Origin: Asparagopsis taxiformis
Lineage: Eukaryota; Rhodophyta; Florideophyceae; Bonnemaisoniales; Bonnemaisoniaceae
NCBI GenBank assembly: GCA_030407315.1
Contig: JALQPE010000237.1
Coordinates: forward strand, 1 to 64,000
Length of the DNA: 64,000 bases
Direction of reading: 5' to 3'
The stretch's first letter is position 1; each line of letters opens with the position of its first letter. The notes below the pieces were generated by a model. It was given only the letters and a program-made list of their open reading frames with translations. It searched no databases and was not told where the DNA came from. Positions 52,144-62,180 of the stretch are shown here, piece after piece. Made by a program: the position numbers and the translations under genes.

Positions 52144-53841
52144 TCACATACTTCCCCGATCCTTATACGACTTCATCTTCACCACCCAATTGCCCGCCTT
52201 TGCGCCAGCTTTCCCGCCGACACTCGAGCGGTCGATACTCGTGCCGCGATCTGTGCTCGGCGCGCGATCGCCGCTAACAGTGCTGCCGCTCTCCTTTGAA
52301 ATGCGCAAAGCGCGTACACCGTCGCCAATCTCGCTGCCGATGGTGCCGCCAGTGGCGCCGGCCTTTGCGCGTCGTTTGGGGACAAACGACGGGATGAGAC
52401 CGACGTTGTAACCGAGCGCGTCGGCGCCGACCGGAGCTCTTTCGGGCGCCCTGGACATCTTCTCCTCGAGACTGGTCTTCTTAGCCATCTGCATGGAGCG
52501 CAGCTTTTCGCTACGCTCCAATCGCTGTCGCGCGATGACCGTCTGGTCGACGAGCGAGAGGAAGCGGCCGACGGCGCGTACCGCAAGCGCGATGCTCCGC
52601 AGACGCGCGCGCGCGGAGAGCGCGACGCGACGCACCGTTCGCTCCGCATACACCGCGGCGTGATGCGTCTGTGGCAGCGTGGTGTGCGCGGCCCGTAGCC
52701 ACGGGTGTGTGCGCGCTGCAGAGCATGTGAGACGGGTGCGCGGGTTGGGGTGCAGCAGCGAGCGTAGCAGCGATTTGGCGTCGGACGAGATGTGATGCCA
52801 TGGCGATTTGGAGAGGTTGAGTTTAGCGCAACGAATGGCTCGGAATATTGCAGCGGAATCGGGGCCGTCGAATGGAAGTGAGCCGCCGGTTAACATCCAG
52901 AACATGAGGATACCGGCTGCCCATGCGTCGACTGGAGGCCCGTAGCCGAGGCGTTCGTTATCGATAGGATCGCGTGCTACTACTTCTGGCGCGACGTAAT
53001 TGGGCGTACCGACTATATCCATGAGGTCTGTGTCAGACTCCACAAAAGCGGCGAGGCCAAAATCGGAGAGACGGGTGGTGGTCGGCCACAGTGATTCGTT
53101 TGGTGGGGAGGAGAGAAGGATGTTGTCTGGCTTTACATCTCGATGACAAATACCTTCCGCTTGCAGATAGGCGAGTGCGTCAAGAATATGCGCCAGTATG
53201 GTTGCGGTTATGCCTTCTGAGAATCTGCGAAGCGGATTCTGGCACAACATTCTCTGTTCCAACGTAGAGCCGGACATGTATTCCATTACGACATGCATCG
53301 TATGGGGTGCATCAAAAATATCGCGACTTTGAATAATCGAGGGGTGCTGAACATAGGCCATCATCCTCGCCTCAGTCTCTGCATAGGTAAGCTCTGCACG
53401 GGAGCGACCTGTTTTATCAAGCACTTTGATAGCGACATGATGGCCGTCATCTCTGTCAAAGCCGAAATACACGGTGGAGAAAGCGCCGCTACCGAGTTGT
53501 CTCGACGGAACAAGCTTGTAGAAATCGTTGGCGACACGTGCGGCATCGCGAAAGGCTGCACTCCATGCGTTGAATTCACGATCTGTTTGCAGCTGGACTG
53601 AAAAACGATCGGTGGCAAACTTGATAACCACTTCCTTTTTCTTCTTGTTGGCCGATACGGCGGCGCCGACGAGCATCTCCTCAAAGATGACAAGATCTGC
53701 GTCCTCGTCCGCGGCATCAAACACTGTGAGAGTGTAATGAATGAGACGCATGTAGCGGCGTTGCGGGAGTCGTGCTCCACGCGCTCGGATGAGTCCCCAG
53801 CCGCGAATTCGATGCGGGCGTCCGTGGCGTAAGTGAGTCAT
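52144..53841 (-). CDS. PH-domain Ser/Thr protein kinase
   Basis: 565 residues from an ATG at 53841. Residues about 14-100 look like a pleckstrin-homology domain (GWGLIRARGARLPQRRYMRL to FSVQLQTDREFNAWSAAFRD). A complete protein kinase domain follows at about 112-385: glycine loop QLGSGAFSTVYFG, VAIKVL lysine, HRDVKPDNILL catalytic loop, LSDFGLAAF magnesium site, GTPNYVAPEV and WAAGILMFWMLTGGSLPF. All catalytic residues are present, so it should be active. The activation segment and the large-insert layout resemble the CAMK group rather than AKT, although PH plus kinase is the AKT order. The C-terminal 180 residues are basic and Ser-rich. A membrane-lipid-controlled kinase is inferred from the PH domain. 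Confidence 0.85.
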   Translation of the reverse strand: MTHLRHGRPHRIRGWGLIRARGARLPQRRYMRLIHYTLTVFDAADEDADLVIFEEMLVGAAVSANKKKKEVVIKFATDRFSVQLQTDREFNAWSAAFRDAARVANDFYKLVPSRQLGSGAFSTVYFGFDRDDGHHVAIKVLDKTGRSRAELTYAETEARMMAYVQHPSIIQSRDIFDAPHTMHVVMEYMSGSTLEQRMLCQNPLRRFSEGITATILAHILDALAYLQAEGICHRDVKPDNILLSSPPNESLWPTTTRLSDFGLAAFVESDTDLMDIVGTPNYVAPEVVARDPIDNERLGYGPPVDAWAAGILMFWMLTGGSLPFDGPDSAAIFRAIRCAKLNLSKSPWHHISSDAKSLLRSLLHPNPRTRLTCSAARTHPWLRAAHTTLPQTHHAAVYAERTVRRVALSARARLRSIALAVRAVGRFLSLVDQTVIARQRLERSEKLRSMQMAKKTSLEEKMSRAPERAPVGADALGYNVGLIPSFVPKRRAKAGATGGTIGSEIGDGVRALRISKESGSTVSGDRAPSTDRGTSIDRSSVGGKAGAKAGNWVVKMKSYKDRGSM

Positions 53842-54334
53842 GACTGCACACCAGGCGTTTCTGCGCGTGCCACGAGGTTAGGTCGCTCGACGGACGGGAG
53901 GCGGAGAGGCAGAGCGCAGCGTTACGCGACGCGGCGCGACGCTGAACAGAACACAAGTATGCAAGTGGACTGGACCGCTCTGCAACGCCTGTCATGTCGA
54001 GACGAGACGAGACGGGAGCATTGTCCACTCGTATTGTATACTCCATTTTATTGTTGCACCAACGAGCTGCGATACTGTATTCTATTTGTCATATCGATCT
54101 ATGAATTCCAACCAATCACATCCAGCCACGCATTTTCCCAGCAATCGATGTCTCGACACATGGCATTTCCCTTTCAATCAAATCAAACAAATTACAGTCA
54201 CACTGTAACCTGGACAGCTGTACAGCTGTACAAGCGGTACACTTCCCTCCCGCCAAAATCAAACTCTACTACTTTGATCCCCAGCACTGCATTGCATTGC
54301 GGTGCACTGCGGTCCTCCATCGCCGCCACCAACA
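53842..54334. other. divergent kinase/RecQ spacer
   Basis: This 493-base spacer should contain both promoters. A long plus-strand open frame starts here and runs into the RecQ gene in another frame, but it is only a shadow. No motif of note. Confidence 0.4.
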
Positions 54335-56347
54335 ATGACCGCTTCTCAACAAGACGACCCAACCTTGCAAGATGCACATATCTTCCTCAACAAATGTTTC
54401 AACTTTCCAGCATTCCGTCCAGGCCAACGTCAGGTCATCTCCCATCTTCTGTCCACTCAATCCCCAGATGCCAAACATGGCAGATCCCTCGCCATCTTCC
54501 CAACTGGCGCCGGCAAATCGCTCTGCTACCAGATACCAGCCCTGCTCTTCCGCACCGGCATAACAATCGTAGTATCCCCCCTAATAGCCCTCATGAAAGA
54601 TCAAGTCGATTCGCTCCGTGCGAAACAACAACCAGCCGCTTGTCTAGACTCCTCACTCTCTGCACTAGAAACGCGCCAGCTCTTCGAACAAGTCCGAAAC
54701 GGCGACATAAAACTCCTCTTCGTATCTCCAGAGCGCTTCAAAAACGATCGTTTCATGCGTCTCATCCGATCGATTCCCGTCGCCCTCTTCGCCGTCGACG
54801 AAGCGCACTGCATATCCGAATGGGGACACACCTTCCGCCCCGATTATCTCCGCCTCGCACGCTGGGCAAACCGTCTAAACTGCCAGCGAAGACTCGCTCT
54901 CACCGCAACCGCCACACCAGCAGTGGAAAGCGACATCTGTCGCGCACTCGACATACCTCACGAGGCTGTCGTTCGCACCGCGAGTCATCGTCCCAATCTC
55001 ACCACACGCGTCACGTCTGTCCCGCCCAATTCGCCGTTTCACGAGCGCATCTCCCTTCTCGTGTCCCGTCTGCGCGAAAGACCCGCCGGCCCGACAATCG
55101 TCTATGTCACCCTGCAAAGCACCGCATCCACCGTCGCCGAAATGCTGCGTGAACGCGGCTTCCACCAGGCGCAATCCTACCACGCTGGCATGCGTCCCGA
55201 TGATCGCAAGCGCGTCCAGGAAGAGTTTATGGCCAACGTGCAAGATGCAATCGTTGTTGCGACCATTGCCTTTGGAATGGGCATGGATCATTCCAATATT
55301 CGCTATGTGTACCATCTCAACCTGCCCAAATCATTGGAGGGATATATCCAGGAAATTGGACGCGCTGGGCGCGATGGCCAGCCGAGTATCTGCGAAACAT
55401 TTGCCAGTGTGGATGACGTATCTCTCCTGGAGGCCTTTATCTATGGTGAAACGCCGTCCCGCGCCGACGTTCGTGGGCTGCTGCACAAGTTGCTCGACAA
55501 CGTAACCGTGGGTGAACATGTGGAGTACAGCATGTACGACCTGTCGTACGAACATGACATCCGTGATACATGTCTGGGGCAAGTCCTTGCGCAACTCGAC
55601 ATATCGGAAAATATCATGGAGGAATCGACACCGTTCTACGCGCAGCTCGATTGTCGGCTACCGAGGGATCGGAGTCGCGTACCGCCTGCAAATTCCCGTG
55701 GCGCTAAGATTCTCAAGGCTGGTTTGCGAAAGACATCGTTCGTTTATGTCGATATTCGAGAAGTGGCGCTAGAGCTCGACATGCGGTATGGAGAGATATC
55801 GCGCATTTGCGACGATATGGTCAATGATGGATATCTAGACGAGGTGCGACCGAAGAAATTGATGCATCGCGCTTTGATCAAGTCGCTTCCGACAGATATG
55901 GTCGCTGTGGCAGATCGGTTGCATGCGCGGCTGAGATTGTCGGAGAAGAGACAGTTGAAGAGATTGCGTGAGGTGCTGAAATACTTTTCGGCGAATGAAT
56001 GTCAGACGAGTTATTTGAGGAGGCATTTGGGTGAATTGGTCGAGGAGACGGGTGTGTGTGGACATTGTGAGTTTTCGTTGAGCGGTTGTAAACAGCCGGT
56101 GAACATCGTGGCGGAGATGGGTGCTCGCGTTGCCAAGAGTCTTGATAGCAAGAAATGGGCGAATGTGTTGGGGGAGATTAGTTTGCCGAGGGATAATGCA
56201 CTGTTGTTGGCGAGATTTGCTGCGGGAATCACATCACCTGTTATCAGTAGAAAGTACAAGAAGCTGAGTACTTTTGGGTCGATGGGCGATCATGACTTCA
56301 AAACGTTGATGAAAGCGGCGGAGGAGGAATGTGGGGCGAAAAAATAA
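54335..56347 (+). CDS. RecQ family DNA helicase
   Basis: 670 residues from the ATG at 54335; the frame is open slightly upstream with GTG only. RecQ helicases unwind DNA 3' to 5' in recombination repair and replication-fork rescue. Motifs in order are: motif 0 FRPGQRQVISHLL, Walker A FPTGAGKSLCYQ, SPLIALMKDQV, Walker B VDEAHCISEWGHTFRPDY, LTATATP, then YHAGM, VATIAFGMGMDHSNIRYV and QEIGRAGRDGQP. A helical zinc region with Cys residues (NECQTSYL and VCGHCEF) and a winged-helix-like part follow. It has no exonuclease or HRDC domain that I can see, so it is a short RecQ. Which eukaryotic subfamily it belongs to needs a tree. Confidence 0.93.
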   Translation: MTASQQDDPTLQDAHIFLNKCFNFPAFRPGQRQVISHLLSTQSPDAKHGRSLAIFPTGAGKSLCYQIPALLFRTGITIVVSPLIALMKDQVDSLRAKQQPAACLDSSLSALETRQLFEQVRNGDIKLLFVSPERFKNDRFMRLIRSIPVALFAVDEAHCISEWGHTFRPDYLRLARWANRLNCQRRLALTATATPAVESDICRALDIPHEAVVRTASHRPNLTTRVTSVPPNSPFHERISLLVSRLRERPAGPTIVYVTLQSTASTVAEMLRERGFHQAQSYHAGMRPDDRKRVQEEFMANVQDAIVVATIAFGMGMDHSNIRYVYHLNLPKSLEGYIQEIGRAGRDGQPSICETFASVDDVSLLEAFIYGETPSRADVRGLLHKLLDNVTVGEHVEYSMYDLSYEHDIRDTCLGQVLAQLDISENIMEESTPFYAQLDCRLPRDRSRVPPANSRGAKILKAGLRKTSFVYVDIREVALELDMRYGEISRICDDMVNDGYLDEVRPKKLMHRALIKSLPTDMVAVADRLHARLRLSEKRQLKRLREVLKYFSANECQTSYLRRHLGELVEETGVCGHCEFSLSGCKQPVNIVAEMGARVAKSLDSKKWANVLGEISLPRDNALLLARFAAGITSPVISRKYKKLSTFGSMGDHDFKTLMKAAEEECGAKK

Positions 56348-56448
56348 CGGTGCATGTGCAACTGTTTGAGCGAGAGAGTATTGTACAGTTTAGGCGGTAG
56401 AATATCAACAGCGGCGCAACAAACGGTCTAGATTGGTAGTATGTCGCG

Positions 56449-58452
56449 TTATTCTATATGGATGACTTGCTCAGTTGGTATTACAATTGATAGCTTGATA
56501 TTGTCAATGTCTTGTTTGGCACCCAAATTGTTTGCAGTGTCTACGTGAAGTTGTGCAGCTTGTTTTCTCTCATGAGCGCCGAGTCGTATCCGTTTGACCC
56601 ATTTTTCATTCTGGCGCGCGGCTCTCATCAGGGTGACGGGGTCATCGAGGGCGCGTGCAAGATTGATGGCTGATTTGATCATACGCGATGCGTCGTCAGT
56701 AATATTTTCGTGGGTCAATTCCAGTCCACAAAGCACGGCCATTGAATTGGCAACCACCTGTTCATTCACACAGGACACATCGCTGAGAATGTTGAGCGCA
56801 TTGGTGAAAGCCTTGCGCGATTCAATCACATCTGAATTGCGCATGAAGAAAACGCCAACGGTAAACCAGGCGGTGCCCAACACATGTTTGTTCACAAACA
56901 CGCCGTCCAATTCACCATATTCATTCACCATGCGCTGACTGGATGATGCGCCACGCATGTCACGCGAAAGATTGGCATTGCGCTCCAGGCCTGTCAGCAA
57001 CGACAGATGGGAAGCTGCCGACTGCAACGTGTCGTACAACGTTACACGACCGGACTGCACCCCGAATCTCTCCGGCACCGCCACAATACTCTGCAGATAC
57101 TGTACGGCGATACGCGCGGCAGATATTCGTCCAACAAGGCAATGATACTCGGCGCACACAAGTAGCACAGCGCATTGTGTCGATAGATTAGTGCTCCCAT
57201 TGCAATGCGACAAAACCTCAACCAGATCCAATTCCTCCCCGTTCTCCGCCGCCGCCAGTCTACTTCTCGTCGACGCCTCTGGAAACGTCAGTGCAACAGC
57301 CGCATTAATCAGCATCGACGCCTTCTTCAGCTCGACTTTCACCAAGTTCATTCGCGCCGCGCTTTCCAACAGTGCCACAGCCAGTGCGACAGCCCCGCGC
57401 GGCGCCACCTTTGGAAATCGAAACGACTGTATACCAAGCTGTGCCCCCGTCGTTGTAAGTGCCACACCCGCTGAAACGTCGATACCCATATGCATCAGCG
57501 CCGCCAGCGCATGCGGCAGCGCCTGTGCACCGCCCGCGCTGCGATGATTCATAACAGCGATTACATGCAGTGTCAACGCCGACGATAATTGACGCGGCAA
57601 CCATCGCCACGAGCCCCTCACAATGCCGTCCTCCTGCAACGTGTGCAGCTTCTCAGAAGCTCTCTGCAATTTCGGCGACACGTTGGTGCGCGCCTCACCG
57701 ACCTGTCCGACGCGTATGAGACAAACAGCCTCGAGTAGCAGCGCGCAGAAATTGAACAAGATAAAATCGGCCTCCTGCAGACGCGTCTTGGGCGACACAT
57801 TATTCAGACACGCACGCGCCTCCTGCAACGCTTCGGCACAGTCGTACGTATCCGGACGAAAGGACGCCAGTGCAATCTGGCTCTTTGCGAGATAAAACGC
57901 CGTCGCGCATAGATTATCCCCGTGACGAGCGCATTGCAAAGCGCTTTCAGACGCTGCTTGTAGCGCGGTGTGCATGTTGACGCCCTTGGCGACAGCGTTT
58001 TGCACCGTTCTGCCGCGAAAGTAGACCCACCAATGCGTGACCTCGCGCTCGTCGGTGATATTGGCGGCTATGTCGCGCAGCGCGAGATGGATCGTCTTGG
58101 AGGCGGCGCCGTGGTCCTCGCACGCCGTATGCGTCAGTTCTAGCAGCGCAAACACCTGCATGCGCGCGCTGAAAGAGTCGGGTTGACTCTTGAGTAATAT
58201 GCTACATCGTTGCAATAGTTGGATGGCGCGCGCACGGTCCTCCTCGCATATTTGTTGAGTGGCGGCCGTGGCGGCCGCAGACGTCAGGTGCGCTGCCGCT
58301 CGATACAACGCAAATGCTTGTACGCGCGGACTGACAGCGGGCGCACGCGCTACAGATGCAAATGCAAGCGCTGCGATGCGGTCGCGTTTCTGACGGCCGA
58401 GTTGACGCGCCACCTCGAGGAGGCGCAACGGTGCGGCGCGGATGTCCGCCAT
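56449..58452 (-). CDS. MAU2/SCC4-like cohesin loader, TPR-like repeats
   Basis: 667 residues from the ATG at 58452; the open frame continues upstream with a TTG only. The protein is almost entirely alpha-helical with TPR-like repeats (for example ALYRAAAHLTSA, ARMQVFALLELTHTACEDHG, FNFCALLLEAVCLIRVGQVGEA, LGTAWFTVGVFFMRNSDVIES). Length, repeat layout and the central WRWLPRQLSSALTLHVIAVM segment resemble MAU2/SCC4, the partner of NIPBL/SCC2 that loads cohesin onto chromatin. Similarity of TPR proteins is easily misleading, so the name is tentative. The gene ends about 100 bp from the converging RecQ gene and follows the SIM-rich gene on the same strand after 143 bp. Confidence 0.55.
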   Translation of the reverse strand: MADIRAAPLRLLEVARQLGRQKRDRIAALAFASVARAPAVSPRVQAFALYRAAAHLTSAAATAATQQICEEDRARAIQLLQRCSILLKSQPDSFSARMQVFALLELTHTACEDHGAASKTIHLALRDIAANITDEREVTHWWVYFRGRTVQNAVAKGVNMHTALQAASESALQCARHGDNLCATAFYLAKSQIALASFRPDTYDCAEALQEARACLNNVSPKTRLQEADFILFNFCALLLEAVCLIRVGQVGEARTNVSPKLQRASEKLHTLQEDGIVRGSWRWLPRQLSSALTLHVIAVMNHRSAGGAQALPHALAALMHMGIDVSAGVALTTTGAQLGIQSFRFPKVAPRGAVALAVALLESAARMNLVKVELKKASMLINAAVALTFPEASTRSRLAAAENGEELDLVEVLSHCNGSTNLSTQCAVLLVCAEYHCLVGRISAARIAVQYLQSIVAVPERFGVQSGRVTLYDTLQSAASHLSLLTGLERNANLSRDMRGASSSQRMVNEYGELDGVFVNKHVLGTAWFTVGVFFMRNSDVIESRKAFTNALNILSDVSCVNEQVVANSMAVLCGLELTHENITDDASRMIKSAINLARALDDPVTLMRAARQNEKWVKRIRLGAHERKQAAQLHVDTANNLGAKQDIDNIKLSIVIPTEQVIHIE

Positions 58453-58595
58453 GACCGGGTTGCGGGGAGTGCCAAATGGAGGCGAGCGGAGGCACACGTG
58501 ATCGCGTTGGCTCGGTGAGGATGTCGATTGTGTTGCATTCCCGCCAAATTTAAGTGCTGCTCGTATAAATTTGTAAAACGTTTTCAACTGCGCCT

Positions 58596-60848
58596 TTACT
58601 GTTTGCTACATGAACTGTCGGTCGCTTTCGTACCACCTGCTACTTCGATGAGTTCGCAATCTTCATCACTCAATACATTAATAACTTGGCCTTCATTCGT
58701 CTTGTTCTCTTCCGTCGAGAGATCTATCACTTGCTTCTTCCTCCCCCCTGTTGCCCGATATGCAGACTTAGCTGAACTATTTTTCGCTTTCATTGGACGA
58801 TGTGCCTTGCCACACTCATTCGACGAAACGCCTCCACAAAACTTAGAAGTACCCTTCCTATTGCTGCTTCCTCTCGTGAACACTGTCTGTGACTTCATCA
58901 CATTTCGTTCACTCGACACGTCCACACCAGAAACCATAGTGCCAGCCTTATCCTCCCCGCCAACATGTTCGATACTACTCGACAAACTGCTCGATTGTCT
59001 GTAGCCTGACTTGCGCGTCATCACCCCCGACTTACCCTTTCTTCCACTTTTAGCCTCCGTCTCTGCAGGCCCGTCTTTTGTCAACACAAGAGAACGGCCG
59101 TTTTTACGCAGTTTCGTCCGATCCTGCAGCCGCTCCAAAACTTTCTTCCGCTGCGGTGAAATCTTCAATACAGCGACTTCAATTATATCGCTCCCGTCGT
59201 CCTCTTCTTTCGCTCGCTCATTGCCGTCATCGCTCGTAGTAGAATCCACCTGTTCCGACGACAGCGATGCATGCAGCGGTGAAATTTTGACAAACGGCGG
59301 TCGCAAACTTTCCCTCACGTTGGGTGGTGGTTTTCGCTTGCAACTGCTATCTGATCTCTTTCTCGCGCTATGTGCACTGCTGATATCGGGCAAACTTGCA
59401 TGGCGTCGAGCGCGCGCACTTGATACGCCATCCCGCTTGTCGTCTGAAGTAGATAATGAGAGCCGCTTCTCAGACGTATGTTTGCCAGACTGTTTTGGTG
59501 AGTTGCCAGCATGTAAACTCGACTTTGATTCGACCAGTCGCTGCGAACTAGACGAGCTTTTCTTTGCAGCTTTTTGGTTCTTTCTCTGTTCATCCACATA
59601 GGCGATTGACTCGTTGGTGGGAGGGCAGGCACGCCTGGCTGATGGAGACTTGTAGACAAAGAAAGGCTTAAAAGGTGAATTGCGGGAGTCTCGTTTAGGA
59701 GATTGGTGGCAAGTGGCAACCTCTACTACCTCAATTTCAGGAGAGTCATCAGCAGATTGCGGCTTTGGCGGCGGCGGTTTGCTCTTCGCAGCCACACTGA
59801 GATCAATGCATGGAGGTTGATCGACTTGATGTGTGGGGCGCAGTAAAAATGATCGCGCTCGCTTCTTGTGAATTGTAGTTTCACTCTTCGTCTTCCTAGA
59901 AACTTGCTTGTATGGTTTATACAACTGCTTCGGTTTGGACTTGGGAGTGGTCTTCTGCAGAGTTGAGCGCCTACGTCTAGTGGGCCTTTCAATAATATCA
60001 TAAGATTGCTCGTCTTGCATCATGCGTGCGCGGCTTCGTCTGCGCGTAATCATTCTTTCATTCCGCGGCGAAGCTACGACGGGTAAAATTTCGTTGTCCT
60101 CCTCCTCCTCATCATCATCCGAATCTGAAACGTCCTTACTCGCTTCCCAGGAGCTATCCGCATTGTGCTTACCGTCAGCATCGGCGACATCGTCATCATT
60201 AAAGTGCAACGGAGACTGCATCTGCGAAACCGGCGGGGTCGAAGGATGCGTAAGCGGCGGCGGCGGCGGAGTCTTCGGACGTCTCTTGACATGAATCGCG
60301 ACGGGATGATGCGACGCGCTTGCACCATCAGAAAAGCGCTTCTTAATCTGCAACGACTCTACATTTTCATCAAAACGATTGCCATCCTCAAACTCGACCG
60401 GTAGCGATTCAAAATACCTATGACCCGCATCAGCAGCCCCCGCGCAAGCGTCCCGGGCCCTATTCAGACGTCCCCTCGCGCGCTGGCCCTTCTTCCTCGG
60501 CTGTCCGCGGGTCTTGATCTGGAAGAGCGCGGAGACGGTGAGGCCGTCGAGCACGAGGGATTGCTCGAAGGACGCGCGCAGATGGTCGTCGCCGTCGTCG
60601 CGCGGGAGCAGATGGAAGGGCTCTGGACGTGGGTTGGGCGGACGGGCTTCGGCGCGGTTCAAAAGGGTGTTGAAAAGACGCGCCGGACGAGATGCGGCTA
60701 CCGGCGGCGATATCGTGCCGTCGCGCGGCGGCGACGTGTAGGTTGCGCCGCGACGCGACGGTGACGGAGTCGGCGGTCGTTTGGTCGCGTGCGAAACGGC
60801 GTGTTTAGTCGGCGATTCAACGGCTGGACGAGCCGGTTTGGTCGACAT
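58596..60848 (-). CDS. large disordered protein with multiple SUMO-interaction-like motifs
   Basis: 750 residues from an ATG at 60848. Nearly all of it is Ser/Lys/Arg/Pro-rich and predicted by eye to be disordered. An acidic run (DSDDDEEEEDNE) lies at about 240. Four hydrophobic-acidic clusters look like SUMO-interaction motifs: PEIEVVEVA, SDIIEVAVLKIS, and at the extreme C-terminus QVIDLSTEENK and QVINVLSDEDCELIEV. Clustered C-terminal SIMs are typical of proteins that read poly-SUMO chains, such as SUMO-targeted ubiquitin ligases, but I find no RING finger or catalytic domain. An N-terminal segment RLFNTLLNRAEARPPNPRPE may be a short folded or binding motif. The gene seems real: one ATG-started frame with no stops over 2.2 kb. 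Confidence 0.6.
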   Translation of the reverse strand: MSTKPARPAVESPTKHAVSHATKRPPTPSPSRRGATYTSPPRDGTISPPVAASRPARLFNTLLNRAEARPPNPRPEPFHLLPRDDGDDHLRASFEQSLVLDGLTVSALFQIKTRGQPRKKGQRARGRLNRARDACAGAADAGHRYFESLPVEFEDGNRFDENVESLQIKKRFSDGASASHHPVAIHVKRRPKTPPPPPLTHPSTPPVSQMQSPLHFNDDDVADADGKHNADSSWEASKDVSDSDDDEEEEDNEILPVVASPRNERMITRRRSRARMMQDEQSYDIIERPTRRRRSTLQKTTPKSKPKQLYKPYKQVSRKTKSETTIHKKRARSFLLRPTHQVDQPPCIDLSVAAKSKPPPPKPQSADDSPEIEVVEVATCHQSPKRDSRNSPFKPFFVYKSPSARRACPPTNESIAYVDEQRKNQKAAKKSSSSSQRLVESKSSLHAGNSPKQSGKHTSEKRLSLSTSDDKRDGVSSARARRHASLPDISSAHSARKRSDSSCKRKPPPNVRESLRPPFVKISPLHASLSSEQVDSTTSDDGNERAKEEDDGSDIIEVAVLKISPQRKKVLERLQDRTKLRKNGRSLVLTKDGPAETEAKSGRKGKSGVMTRKSGYRQSSSLSSSIEHVGGEDKAGTMVSGVDVSSERNVMKSQTVFTRGSSNRKGTSKFCGGVSSNECGKAHRPMKAKNSSAKSAYRATGGRKKQVIDLSTEENKTNEGQVINVLSDEDCELIEVAGGTKATDSSCSKQ

Positions 60849-61518
60849 TTGGACGACCGACTACCGGACGACGCAGACGCTACGCTGGGTGTGTGGCTAC
60901 GAGATGCGATGAATCATGGGTTGCATACGGCGACACGCGGCCGGACGCTGCGGCTGGGGAGGACGCGATGATGGGATGAGTTGCGGGCGCGCGGGCAACG
61001 CGATGTGTTTGGGTACTGTAGAAATTTTGGCGCGCACGCTCGAGTTTCTTGTACGCGCCAAGAAGTGTGCGGAGCGATTGGATCAATGCGATGGATGATT
61101 TTTTGTAAAGATGCTATTTTCTGTCATCACATCGATTATTCCATCCGCGTCATGTCTATCGTCCTAAATGCAAACTTTTCTCCTTCCGTGTCACCGCTCC
61201 AAACGGTTATCATCATGACGACGCCCGTACCGACAGCGCGGATCTGCGCTTCCATATCGTCGTCGCGATGCATCTCAGCACCAGATCGACATCCAAAAAC
61301 TGCTTCTCTTTCTCCCAGCGTTCACCATTCCCTATGTAATTCTTCGCAGCCACGCCACGACCAACGGTGTGCATCCTCACCCCACACCAAACGCCTCGAC
61401 AGATGGCGCGATCTGTGACTCACACATCGTGCGCACACGCGATGCGTCGCGCACATCGCCAGATGGCATCTCCAGTCGCCAGACGCCGCGAGCATTCGCC
61501 ACGCGCTACGTGCACGCC
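60849..61518. other. divergent spacer, no gene seen
   Basis: 670 bases between two divergent genes. Open frames here are short and lack motifs. The frame of the rightward gene stays open from 61369, but only with a GTG start. Confidence 0.4.
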
Positions 61519-62136
61519 ATGACAAACAACTCTGCCATCGCGCTCTACCGATCGCTCTGCATCAACTGGCGACACGGAGCGCCGAAGACGCCGCATGCGC
61601 TTCTCGAGTTGCGCTGTGCGTCTGCCAAGGGCGCATGTGCGCAGATAGAGACGGCGCTTTTCTGGCAGACACAGCGCACATTGCCGCCACAGATATGTTC
61701 CAAACATCAGTATGCGATGCATCCGCGTTTGAAGGGTGTAACTTTACTTGCGCAATTACGTCTATCCGCCAGTTTACGACGCGCCGACCTGCGTGGCGTG
61801 CGTATAGCCAGACTGGTGCTGCGCGATTCGTCGCGCTTCAATATCCATACAGCGCGTGTGTCGCGTGTGATCGTGCATGCGAATGGTTTTGTGCCGCTGT
61901 GGAAGTTGTTACGGAATGACAGTAGTGAGCTGTCGATATTTATGAAGCGTTTGTTCGAGCCGTTTGTAGTGCGTGTCGTGAACAATGCTGCTGATTTCGA
62001 GCGATTGGAAAAGACCCGCAGTCGTTCCAATAGTACGTTGGTGTATCTAGCAAGAAGTGCGCGTGCATTCAGTCGCACCGATGAGTACTTTTGTCTCCCG
62101 AAAGCAATTATAACCGGCGCGCTCGATGCGGCTTGA
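61519..62136 (+). CDS. hypothetical protein with an LYR tripeptide near its start
   Basis: 205 residues from the ATG at 61519. The N-terminus MTNNSAIALYRSLCINWRHG contains an LYR tripeptide in the position used by LYR-motif proteins, small mitochondrial assembly factors. However, those proteins are usually near 100 residues and carry a later conserved Phe that I cannot confirm. The rest is basic (LRRADLRGVRIARLVLRDSS) with no recognised domain. Its stop is 44 bp from the converging CD2BP2 gene. Mitochondrial assembly function is only a possibility. Confidence 0.5.
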   Translation: MTNNSAIALYRSLCINWRHGAPKTPHALLELRCASAKGACAQIETALFWQTQRTLPPQICSKHQYAMHPRLKGVTLLAQLRLSASLRRADLRGVRIARLVLRDSSRFNIHTARVSRVIVHANGFVPLWKLLRNDSSELSIFMKRLFEPFVVRVVNNAADFERLEKTRSRSNSTLVYLARSARAFSRTDEYFCLPKAIITGALDAA

Positions 62137-62180
62137 CAAACGTCCAACACATATAACAACAGCATCTCGACGCAATAAAA

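Noticed and set aside
53833..55152. 439-codon plus-strand open frame rich in Ser, His and Arg
   Set aside because: It overlaps the RecQ gene in another frame and starts inside the divergent promoter. RecQ has all helicase motifs, while this frame has none, so it is a shadow.
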